The translations under genes were made by a program, and so were the position numbers. Positions 25,851 to 33,600 of a stretch of DNA of 64,000 nt are shown here, one piece after another. Location of the stretch: contig UPXT01000004.1 in the NCBI GenBank assembly GCA_900538365.1, forward strand, positions 20,484 to 84,483. The letters are read 5' to 3'. The notes below the pieces were generated by a model. That model was not told where the DNA came from and made no database searches. It worked only from the letters and a program-made list of their open reading frames with translations. Position 1 is the first letter of the stretch. Each line of letters opens with the position of its first letter. Origin of the DNA: an uncultured Acidaminococcus sp. (lineage in GTDB: Bacteria > Bacillota > Negativicutes > Acidaminococcales > Acidaminococcaceae).

Positions 25851-27653
25851 GTGAAAGAACATTGTGATGTCCTCACGAGGGAGAAAAAAGACCGGCGATT
25901 GTTATCCCATGTGCCGGATGCATCCGGGGTGCGCAGTCATCGGGACCGTCGCAGAGGAAACGGCGGCGGACAGGGCTCCGAGGATTTTGGTGCCTATATC
26001 AGGGAAGATGCTGCCGGACGGCGCTATCTCGTGGATTATGAAGTCACCGTTTGTGTAGGAAAGGACCGTATCAAGGCACAGGCCATTGACATTTCAACGA
26101 CGGGCATGCTTCTTCATATAGAGCCAGGAAGTGATGAATCCTTGCTGATTGAAGGAACAACCCTTTCCCTTTCTTTTGAAATTACCCCTGGGACCCTGCC
26201 TGAAGGATATGAAATGAAAATCAAGGACCTAGCAGCTGCGGTCGTCAGGACGTTTCATAAAGAGGATCAGGCGGGTCTTTTCATTGGCGTGCAGTTTGCG
26301 GAAACGCTTGCCGAGTTTGCCAATAAAAAACGGGGCCGCTACATGCTGGGGATTGCTTCGTTTTTTCTTTTCATTGTTGTTTTTGTCATCATCATGATGC
26401 GGGCTGAATCGGTCCTTTATTTTCGATTCAACAAGACTCTTTATTTATATAGCATCATTGCCGCCACCCTGCTGCTGTCACGCTACCTTTTTGGCGCGTT
26501 CTACCGCCCCATGAAGGTGGATCCCGATTTTACGCCGGGGGTCACGATCATCATTCCTTGTTTCAACGAACAGGCGTGGATCGATCGAACCATCCTTTGC
26601 GCCATTAACCAGGATTATCCGCCTGAACAGCTGGAAGTCATCGTTGTCGATGACCACTCCACGGACAGCTCCTGTGAAGTGATCCAACAGACCATTGATT
26701 CCCTGACGGCATCAGATCAGCTTTTCCATACGGACCAGCGGATACGCTGGATCCGCCAGCCCCAGAACATGGGGAAGCGGGAAGCCATGGCCCGGGGAGC
26801 CGAGCTTTCCACAAAATCCCTCCTCGTCTTCGTGGATTCGGACTCTTTTCTTGATCCCTATGCCGTCAGGAATCTTGTCCAGCCATTCAAGGACGAAAAG
26901 ATGGGCGGCGTGTCAGGACGGACCGACGTGGCCAATATCTACACCAATTCCCTGACCAAGATGCAGTCCGTCCGCTATTATATTGCCTTTCGCATCATGA
27001 AAGCAGCGGAAGGCTACTTTGATGCTGTAACCTGCCTGTCGGGCCCGCTTTCGTGCTATCGCAAGGACCTTGTCCTTGCCCATAAGGAGGCTTGGCTGCA
27101 CCAGACGTTTCTGGGACAGAAGGCAACCTTTGGGGATGACCGGAGCATGACAAATTTCATCCTCCGCGGACATCGTACAACTTACCAGGATACCGCCATC
27201 TGTTCCACCATTGTTCCCAATACCCACCGCATGTTCCTCCGGCAGCAAATGCGCTGGAAACGGTCCTGGCTGCGGGAATCCCTGATTGCCGCTCGTTATA
27301 TGTGGAAAAAGGAACCTTTTGCCGCCATTTTTTTCTATATGGGTTTTTTGGTACCCATTATTGCCCCCATCATTGTTCTCTATAATGTCTTTTATGTCCC
27401 CATCATGTACCGGATTGTCCCCTTGGGCTTTTTTGTCGGGATGTTCCTGATGGCGGCCCTAATGAGTCTTGCCCAGCTTTTTTTGCGGCGCAGCACAACT
27501 TGGATCTATGGTATGTGGTTCTGTGTCTATTATGAGCTGGTCCTTCTCTGGCAGATGCCCGTGGCTTGGTTCACGTTCTGGAAATCCAATTGGGGGACCC
27601 GTCCCACACCTGCTGACATAGGTTCTCAAAAAGGAGGGAAATCAAAGTCATGA
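25851..27653 (+). CDS. PilZ-domain / family 2 glycosyltransferase (hyaluronan/chitin-synthase-like)
   Basis: 600 residues from a GTG just after AGGAGAAGG; the frame also opens at TTG 25797 inside the previous gene. A PilZ c-di-GMP receptor domain lies at the N-terminus (about 45-160), with DISTTG matching D/NxSxxG; the RxxxR arm is imperfect (RRYLVD). Membrane helices at about 165-215 follow, then the GT-A domain: IIIPCFNEQ, VVDDHST, the metal-binding DSD, the acceptor-site GDDR and the product-binding RQQMRW (QxxRW). Four to five C-terminal membrane helices form the export pore typical of processive synthases. The GDDRSMTN ... QQMRW block resembles NodC and hyaluronan synthases. It should polymerise and export a UDP-sugar polymer when c-di-GMP binds. 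Confidence 0.88.
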   Translation: MKEHCDVLTREKKDRRLLSHVPDASGVRSHRDRRRGNGGGQGSEDFGAYIREDAAGRRYLVDYEVTVCVGKDRIKAQAIDISTTGMLLHIEPGSDESLLIEGTTLSLSFEITPGTLPEGYEMKIKDLAAAVVRTFHKEDQAGLFIGVQFAETLAEFANKKRGRYMLGIASFFLFIVVFVIIMMRAESVLYFRFNKTLYLYSIIAATLLLSRYLFGAFYRPMKVDPDFTPGVTIIIPCFNEQAWIDRTILCAINQDYPPEQLEVIVVDDHSTDSSCEVIQQTIDSLTASDQLFHTDQRIRWIRQPQNMGKREAMARGAELSTKSLLVFVDSDSFLDPYAVRNLVQPFKDEKMGGVSGRTDVANIYTNSLTKMQSVRYYIAFRIMKAAEGYFDAVTCLSGPLSCYRKDLVLAHKEAWLHQTFLGQKATFGDDRSMTNFILRGHRTTYQDTAICSTIVPNTHRMFLRQQMRWKRSWLRESLIAARYMWKKEPFAAIFFYMGFLVPIIAPIIVLYNVFYVPIMYRIVPLGFFVGMFLMAALMSLAQLFLRRSTTWIYGMWFCVYYELVLLWQMPVAWFTFWKSNWGTRPTPADIGSQKGGKSKS

Positions 27654-29533
27654 GCCTTGGAGATCATGCCTATACGATGCTCAAGGACCGCCGCAAGAAA
27701 CGGCGTGTCCTAATCGAGATTGTTATCCTCCTTTTGGTCCTGCTGGGAATTTTTTATGCTTTCTTTTTCCTAAAATCCTATACACCCTATGCTGAGGATG
27801 AGGCAAGTTCCACCCTCAATACAGGATTCATTGCCCTTTCCTATGGTGGGGTTGACCGGACGGGGCGGACATCGGACCTTATTGGGGAACCTCTTTTGAA
27901 GAATCATTTGGCAGCCCTTCGGAAAGCGGGCTATGTCACGATCACCAGCAAAGACGTGGCTGCTTATTATTATGAAGGGAAACGTCTTCCGCCGCGGTCC
28001 CTCTATCTGATGTTTGAGGATGGGCGCCGGGATACGGCTATTTTTGCCCAAAAGAGCTTGGAAAAATATAATTTCCATGCCACCATGTTTTCCTATGCGG
28101 AAAAACTGGAATCCAAGGATCCTAAGTTCCTCAGCAAACGGGACATGAAGTCTCTTTTGGATTCATCCTTCTGGGATATGGGAAGTGATGGGTACCGGCT
28201 GCGCTTCATCAACGTCTTTGACCGCTACCACAATTATCTGGGTGAGCTGACGCCGCTGCAGTTTTCCATGCTGCGTTCCAGCCTGGGACGCAATTACAAT
28301 CATTATCTCATGGATTATCTCCGGGATAAGGATGGCTATGCAAGGGAAAGCTACCAGCATATGGTGCGGCGGATTGATTTTGATTATATGAACCTTCGCG
28401 ATACGTACCAGCGGGAATTGGGCTTTGTTCCGGAAGCCTACGCCCTCATGCATGCCAACACCACTCAGTTTGGTAATCAGGATGACGTGAGTGCGGTCAA
28501 TGAAAAGTGGATCCGCCGGCTCTTTACCATCAATTTCAATCGGGAAGGCAGTTCCTTCAATGCCCATAACAGCAGTCCTTACGACCTGACCCGCCTGGAA
28601 CCGGGAACCCAATGGCCTGTCAATCATCTTTTGATGCGCGTGGCTGCTGATACGAAAGGCATGGGGAAGATTCCCTTTGAAGAGGGCGACAAAAAGCGCC
28701 AAGAAGCGTGGAAACGTCATTCTGGCGCCTCGGAAATCACGGGTAATTCCCTTATCCTTACGACGGCTCCCTACGGGATTGGACTGACCGAGCTTGTAGG
28801 CAGCAAAGCATACCAAAATTTCAGCCTTTCCGTTCGGCTTACGGGCAACACCTTTGGTCGGCAGCAGCTGTTTCTGCGGGCAAGCAAGGACCTTTCAAAC
28901 TGCCTTCTCGTGGAATTGAGCGGCGGCAGGCTTATCGTTATGGAACGGCGCCATGGGAAAGATACACCGCTCTTGCAGGAAAATGTGGACGTGCTCCTTG
29001 GAAAATCCCGCCTTTCTGTTGAAGAAGCCCGGAAAGAAGCGGAAGTAAAGGACTATGAAACGCTCGCCCGCTATGCCCCGACAAGACAGATCGCTGAACG
29101 GTATGCCCAAAAAGCCATGGCACGAAAGGCGGAACCGGCCCGTTCTGTCAATGAGGGGGCTGCTCCCTATGAACCGAAGCTGGAACGAAATACCCGGGAA
29201 AGCCACAGCCTGACCCTTTCCCTTCAGGATGACCAGCTTTTGATCACCCTCGATGGGAAGGCGCTTGACCCTCTATCCGTCCTTGTCCTTGATCCAGGCT
29301 GTCTGTTTTTGGGGGCGGACATGGGGAAAAATGAAAGCTGGAGTCAAAAGAACCAGTCTGAAAGTGTGTATGATGCGATTTTCGAAGACCTTGTCATTCG
29401 CTCTCAAACGGGCCTTGATCCCCAAAAGGAGCAGGTTCTTTATTCCCTTGAGCTGTCTGGTCTTGACCGGTTCCGGTACGAAGCCGGGCAATACTGGGAA
29501 GACATCTTGAACTGGTTCCTTCGTTATATCTAA
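27650..29533 (+). CDS. Membrane-anchored PgaB/NodB-like deacetylase-family protein with C-terminal lectin-like domain
   Basis: 627 residues with one membrane helix (about 19-42) and a large periplasmic part. Residues about 55-330 resemble the PgaB/IcaB deacetylase branch (FIALSYGGVDRTG, LAALRKAGYVTI, RSLYLMFEDGRRD, YNFHATMFSY), but the metal motif FDDG reads FEDG and the expected His pair is not obvious, so activity is doubtful. Residues about 365-595 have a jelly-roll, laminin-G-like character (FSLSVRLTGNTFGRQQLFLRA, LTLSLQDDQLLITLDG), as in carbohydrate-binding modules. Start overlaps the glycosyltransferase by 4 bases. Possibly a polymer-binding periplasmic factor. Confidence 0.65.
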   Translation: MSLGDHAYTMLKDRRKKRRVLIEIVILLLVLLGIFYAFFFLKSYTPYAEDEASSTLNTGFIALSYGGVDRTGRTSDLIGEPLLKNHLAALRKAGYVTITSKDVAAYYYEGKRLPPRSLYLMFEDGRRDTAIFAQKSLEKYNFHATMFSYAEKLESKDPKFLSKRDMKSLLDSSFWDMGSDGYRLRFINVFDRYHNYLGELTPLQFSMLRSSLGRNYNHYLMDYLRDKDGYARESYQHMVRRIDFDYMNLRDTYQRELGFVPEAYALMHANTTQFGNQDDVSAVNEKWIRRLFTINFNREGSSFNAHNSSPYDLTRLEPGTQWPVNHLLMRVAADTKGMGKIPFEEGDKKRQEAWKRHSGASEITGNSLILTTAPYGIGLTELVGSKAYQNFSLSVRLTGNTFGRQQLFLRASKDLSNCLLVELSGGRLIVMERRHGKDTPLLQENVDVLLGKSRLSVEEARKEAEVKDYETLARYAPTRQIAERYAQKAMARKAEPARSVNEGAAPYEPKLERNTRESHSLTLSLQDDQLLITLDGKALDPLSVLVLDPGCLFLGADMGKNESWSQKNQSESVYDAIFEDLVIRSQTGLDPQKEQVLYSLELSGLDRFRYEAGQYWEDILNWFLRYI

Positions 29534-29556
29534 AAGAAAGGGGAAATTGCTGCCCT

Positions 29557-30582
29557 ATGATCAATTTTCATCGATACCGCTGGGTTTTCTTGCTGGCCTT
29601 CATGGCCCTTTTAAGCCTAGTGGGCCCCACCCGGGAAGGCATGAGTGCCCATTTGTCCCTTTCGGCATGGATCACCTATTGGAACCGGGAACAAGGGGAA
29701 AAAGAAGCTCAGGTCCTTCAGGACCGTCTTCAGGACATTTCATATTTTGCCGCGTATTTCAATGACCGACAGGAATTGGTTTTCCCGGAGGGGTTCCAAA
29801 AACCGCCGCTTGCCGCAGATCGGGCCTATTTGACCATTGTCAATGATGTGGTCTTCCCTGATGGGACGAGTCGCTTGAAGGATACGGAGCAACTGGCCAG
29901 TCTTCTTGCGACGGGAGAGCGCCGCAGAAAGCATGCTGCCTCCATTCTTGATCTTGCGGAAAAACATGGTTTTTCAGGCGTGGAAATCGACTATGAGACC
30001 CTGTGGAAAAGGGGAGATACCCGTCTTCAGGAACACTTCCTGCGCTTTCTTTCCGAACTGGAAAAGCAGGCTTCACGGCGTCATCTCAAGGTCCGTGCCG
30101 TCCTGGAACCGTCGGCGCCATTTAGCGCCCCCTTCCCGAAAAACATTGAGTATGTTGTTATGGCCTATAACCTTCATGGCCCCCACAATGGCCCTGGACC
30201 CAAGGCCGATCTTGCCTTTATTCGCAGGACAATCGGGAAGATGAACGCCCTTACAGGGGAGGCTTCCCTTGCTTTTTCGCTGGGAGGTGCGGTATGGAAG
30301 GATGGAAAAGAAGGCCGTTTTCTTTCTGAACAGGCGGCAGCGGCCCTCGCCGAACAGTACGGTAAGGTTCCCCAACGGGATGCAGCCAGCGCGGCCCTTC
30401 ATTTTTCCTATGAAGCCGATGGACACACCATGACTGTTTGGTACGCTGACGTTACGACCCTTGAAGCCTGGATCCAAGCGGCTATGGAAGCTGGCTATCC
30501 CCACGTTTTCCTGTGGTCCCTTGGGGGCAGCCGTGATCTTTCACACCTTGCTTCCAGTAAAGCGGAGGGAGGGAAGGAGTAA
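29557..30582 (+). CDS. GH18-like glycoside hydrolase, exported
   Basis: 341 residues with a signal peptide or anchor (about 7-30). The GH18 fold is indicated by LSLSAWITYWNREQ at the first strand, the catalytic strand FSGVEIDYETL (DxE with the acid Glu, matching DxxDxDxE less its first Asp), and YVVMAYNLHGPH, the Tyr/Asn-containing strand of YaaH-type hydrolases. GH18 enzymes cut N-acetylglucosamine-containing glycans. In exopolysaccharide loci a hydrolase commonly trims polymer or clears the periplasm; that role is inferred. It sits 23 bases after the previous gene and 3 before the next. Confidence 0.75.
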   Translation: MINFHRYRWVFLLAFMALLSLVGPTREGMSAHLSLSAWITYWNREQGEKEAQVLQDRLQDISYFAAYFNDRQELVFPEGFQKPPLAADRAYLTIVNDVVFPDGTSRLKDTEQLASLLATGERRRKHAASILDLAEKHGFSGVEIDYETLWKRGDTRLQEHFLRFLSELEKQASRRHLKVRAVLEPSAPFSAPFPKNIEYVVMAYNLHGPHNGPGPKADLAFIRRTIGKMNALTGEASLAFSLGGAVWKDGKEGRFLSEQAAAALAEQYGKVPQRDAASAALHFSYEADGHTMTVWYADVTTLEAWIQAAMEAGYPHVFLWSLGGSRDLSHLASSKAEGGKE

Positions 30583-30585
30583 GCC

Positions 30586-32223
30586 GTGAAGAAACTCATC
30601 TTGCTGTGCCTTTTCTGTCTGTGCATAGGTTTTTCTTCCCTAAGCAAAGCCGAAAAGGCTCTAAGCATCATTCCAACAACCAAACAAGCCGTCATCTTTA
30701 CTTTTGGCGGTCTGCAGAACGCCCAAACCGTAGCCGATGTACTCCAGCGCATGGATGAGGAAAAGCTGCGGGGTACCTTCTTTGTGACAGAGCGGGACCT
30801 GCGGGAAAATCAGGGAACCATCCGCATGATCAAAGGCCATGGCCAGGAAATTGGCATAGGGCTGCGTCCTGGGGACGCTCCCACACGGGAAGCGGTCAAA
30901 GGGCAGCTGGAGCGCATCAAGACGCGTCTCCAAAAAGAATACGGCGTGACGCCAACCGTGGTGCGGCAAATGTATGGTCCTTCCTCGCCCATCATTGAAG
31001 ATGCCGCCCGTGAGATGGATCTCACACTGGTGGGACAGACACGCAATGTGGTCCTCACCCGGCTCAAAGACGCGGCGTCAACGGATGAAATCATGAACGC
31101 TGTCTTCAAAAAATGGGACCTTTCCCTGGGCCGGGGCCAGATTCTCTATTTCCGTCTGGATTTTCTTTCGGATCCCACCCTCATTGGCAAGGTCATGACG
31201 AGGATCCATAAGGAAAAGGTCGACACCAATACGTACCGGACCTTCCAGGACCAACCGGAAGCAAATCCTCGGAACGATTCGGCCTACCAAGTCCTTTCCG
31301 TCAGCGACGTCCTTAGCGATACGGCAAAGCGCTGGACCTATCCCGTTCCCAAGGACCGGATTCCTGAGGCACTCCAGCCGGGAACCATTGCTTATCCTGT
31401 GGACCGGCGGAATTTTTCCAAGGTCTTTTTATCCCACTATATCGGCGCGCCGCAAGTTGATGATAAGGACCGGATGTACGGCCTCGACCAGGATGTGATC
31501 CGCAAAGCCGATAAAAGCGGCGTCATCAAGACGGCTCCTGAACGAACCATTTTCCTGACTTTCGATGATTGGGGAACGGACAATACGATCAATCAGCTGC
31601 TTTATGTCCTTCGCAAACATAACGTGCCGGCAACCTTTTTTATCATTACGCGCTATATGCCGAGCAATCCAAACCTGCTGCGGGCCATTGCCGAGGAAGG
31701 GCATATCATCGGAAGCCATACGGACCTTCATGCCGCCATGGCCTTTCGGGATAAAAAAGGAAAGATTGTAGAATCCCAGGACCCAGAAGCCTACGCGGAA
31801 AATGTGGCTGAGGCCTATCGAAAACTGGCAGAAACCGTGGGCGATGTCAAGATAGGCGGCCGCTATAGCCTTTCCCGCCTTTTCCGTCCGCCCACCCTTG
31901 CCATAAGCGAAAACGGGGCCAAGGCGCTTTTTAACACAGGCTATACCTATTTGGTCTCTGGGTATGAAAGCACTGAGGATTATGCCGCCCACAGCCTTTC
32001 CCAACTGGTAGGGGCCATCAAGGCGGGCATCTATACACCTCAGCAAACGGTCCGCAAAGGATCCATCATCATCATGCACATGAGCGGTACGGCCCGTTTT
32101 ACCCCGCAGGCCCTGGATATTGTCCTCACCCAGAATGAACTGCTGCGGGAAGATGATCCCCGAAAATTCAAGGTGGGGTACCTGACCGATTATTTGGTCC
32201 CTGGATATGATCAAATGAAATAA
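30586..32223 (+). CDS. Exported tandem NodB polysaccharide deacetylase (first domain degenerate, second intact)
   Basis: 545 residues from a GTG, with a signal peptide at about 1-24. The first NodB-like domain (about 30-220) has lost the metal motif (VIFTFGGLQ for TFDDG; no HxxxH). The second (about 310-535) is complete: FLTFDDWGTD, VPATFFIITRYM, EEGHIIGSHTDLH with the His pair, LFRPP and a late MHMSG His. The second domain should remove N-acetyl groups from a polymer such as a hexosamine-containing exopolysaccharide. Last gene of the run; its stop lies 6 bases before a strong terminator. Confidence 0.85.
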   Translation: MKKLILLCLFCLCIGFSSLSKAEKALSIIPTTKQAVIFTFGGLQNAQTVADVLQRMDEEKLRGTFFVTERDLRENQGTIRMIKGHGQEIGIGLRPGDAPTREAVKGQLERIKTRLQKEYGVTPTVVRQMYGPSSPIIEDAAREMDLTLVGQTRNVVLTRLKDAASTDEIMNAVFKKWDLSLGRGQILYFRLDFLSDPTLIGKVMTRIHKEKVDTNTYRTFQDQPEANPRNDSAYQVLSVSDVLSDTAKRWTYPVPKDRIPEALQPGTIAYPVDRRNFSKVFLSHYIGAPQVDDKDRMYGLDQDVIRKADKSGVIKTAPERTIFLTFDDWGTDNTINQLLYVLRKHNVPATFFIITRYMPSNPNLLRAIAEEGHIIGSHTDLHAAMAFRDKKGKIVESQDPEAYAENVAEAYRKLAETVGDVKIGGRYSLSRLFRPPTLAISENGAKALFNTGYTYLVSGYESTEDYAAHSLSQLVGAIKAGIYTPQQTVRKGSIIIMHMSGTARFTPQALDIVLTQNELLREDDPRKFKVGYLTDYLVPGYDQMK

Positions 32224-32228
32224 AGAAA

Positions 32229-32276
32229 AACCGTGAAAACAAGCGAAAAAATCGCTCCTTTTCACGGTCTTTTTTG
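32229..32276. terminator. Bidirectional terminator between the exopolysaccharide locus and the ygiD-like gene
   Basis: ACCGTGAAAA / TTTTCACGGT outer stem with inner AGCGA / TCGCT, A-run on one side and TCTTTTTT on the other, between convergent genes. Confidence 0.85.
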
Positions 32277-32279
32277 CGA

Positions 32280-33047
32280 TTAGGGGAAAAGATAGCTTGT
32301 CATGGAGATGCTTCCCAGGTTGCGGACATGGTTGAAGACTTTTGGCTTTTCCCCTTTGGATGCCCCTAAAAGATACAGAAGGGGTAAAAAATGGTCTGGT
32401 GTTGGTGCGGCGTAGGCGGCAAGAGGGTGGTTCCGATAGGTGAGGACGGCTTCATCATCGCGTTCCTGGACCTTTTCCGTAATAAAGGCGTCAAATTCAT
32501 CAGCCTCTTTGGAACCGTGGGGATTGTTCCAGTCCGTCTGCATCAGGTTATGGACAATGTTTCCGCTGCCCGCAACGACGATGCCTTCTTCCCGCAGGGC
32601 GGCCAGTTTTTCTCCGAAGGCGTACTGCTCTTGAGGGGAAAGGGTCCCATCGACACTGAGGGGAACCACTGGAAGGGCTGCATCAGGGAACATATGGACG
32701 AAAAGCGTCCAAACTCCATGGTCAATGCCCCATTCTTCCGTCATGATGGCCCCTGTAAGGTCATGGATGCGGCGGGCTGTTCGAGGGTCGCCCGACGCCG
32801 GATACTTGACTTCATAAAGAGCTTGGGGGAACCCGTACATATCATAGATCTGTTCCGGTTTTGACGCGGCATTGACGTAGCTGCCCCGAGTGTACCAATG
32901 GGCGGAAACGACGGCAATCGCCTTGGGACGGCCATAGTCCGTGATGATCTTTTTTCCTAGATCCGTTAAGATTTTTGTCATTTCGTTATGGTCCAAGGCC
33001 AGCATGGGGCTGCCGTGACCAATAAATAGTGCAGGCATTCTTTTCAT
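32280..33047 (-). CDS. ygiD: LigB-type extradiol ring-cleavage dioxygenase (YgiD/DODA-like)
   Basis: 255 residues on the minus strand. The family (4,5-DOPA dioxygenase extradiol, class III) cuts catechols with a His-bound metal. Visible: FIGHGSPMLAL at the N-terminus, VVSAHWYTRGSYV, EWGIDHGVWTLFVHMFP, GSGNIVHNLMQ and PTPDHFLPLLYLLGA, giving the His ligands. Starts with ATG after GGAGG on the complementary strand and is divergent from an HxlR regulator, so it is probably controlled by it. In anaerobes the physiological substrate is unknown. Confidence 0.9.
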   Translation of the reverse strand: MKRMPALFIGHGSPMLALDHNEMTKILTDLGKKIITDYGRPKAIAVVSAHWYTRGSYVNAASKPEQIYDMYGFPQALYEVKYPASGDPRTARRIHDLTGAIMTEEWGIDHGVWTLFVHMFPDAALPVVPLSVDGTLSPQEQYAFGEKLAALREEGIVVAGSGNIVHNLMQTDWNNPHGSKEADEFDAFITEKVQERDDEAVLTYRNHPLAAYAAPTPDHFLPLLYLLGASKGEKPKVFNHVRNLGSISMTSYLFP

Positions 33048-33093
33048 GGGGGAAACCTCCTCTGTTATTTCAATAAAACGCTATTTTTTAAAC

Positions 33094-33130
33094 TTGCTCT
33101 GATTATAATTCCGCTCTATAATGAAAACAA
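33094..33130. promoter_or_regulatory. Overlapping divergent promoters of ygiD and hxlR
   Basis: Plus strand: TTGCTC (33094-33099), 17-base spacer, TATAAT (33117-33122). Minus strand: TTGTTT (33130-33125), 17-base spacer, TATAAT (33107-33102). The two interlock, so one bound regulator could affect both genes. Confidence 0.6.
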
Positions 33131-33185
33131 GAACGGTTTTTTGTCTGACTTAGTATGAATTGCTTGACCTTTGGGAGGAAACACC

Positions 33186-33515
33186 ATGAAACACGATGCT
33201 TTTGGGGTCTGCCCTTTTGTGACTGCCCAGCGGCTCCTGCAGGGAAAATGGGCCATTATCCTGCTCCATCAGCTCGATGGTGGGACAAAACGCTTTAGTG
33301 AGCTGGAACGGGCAACGGGCATCACCCACGCGACCCTTGCTTCCCAATTAAAGGCCCTGGAAAAGGACGGCCTTGTTACGCGCCATGTCTATGCAGAGGT
33401 TCCGCCCCGTGTGGAATATGCCCTCACGGACATGGGCCGCCGTTTTGGTCCTGTGCTTGCAAGCATCGAGACCTGGGGAAACGAATACATCGCCTATCTG
33501 AGGACGCAAAAATAG
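33186..33515 (+). CDS. HxlR-family winged-helix transcription regulator
   Basis: 109 residues. The HxlR pattern is clear: CPFVTAQRLLQGKWAIILLHQL, FSELERATGITHATLASQLKALEKDGLVTR and VEYALTDMGRRFGPVL. A single Cys near residue 9 is in the place where several HxlR proteins sense thiols, quinones or aldehydes. ATG 33186 follows GGGAGGAAACACC. Divergent from the dioxygenase gene, its likely target. Confidence 0.92.
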   Translation: MKHDAFGVCPFVTAQRLLQGKWAIILLHQLDGGTKRFSELERATGITHATLASQLKALEKDGLVTRHVYAEVPPRVEYALTDMGRRFGPVLASIETWGNEYIAYLRTQK

Positions 33516-33536
33516 GGAAAACGGACGCTGGCGTTT

Positions 33537-33567
33537 TTGAAGCGAAAAGATTTCCTTGTGGTATAAT
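33537..33567 (+). promoter_or_regulatory. Promoter for the alpha-hydroxy-acid oxidase gene
   Basis: TTGAAG (33537-33542), 19-base spacer, TGG-TATAAT extended -10 (33562-33567). The -35 lies inside an AAAACG/CGTTTT hairpin that may end hxlR transcription. Confidence 0.55.
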
Positions 33568-33600
33568 GACAGTATCTTTTAATGTATGGGGGTTATTTTC

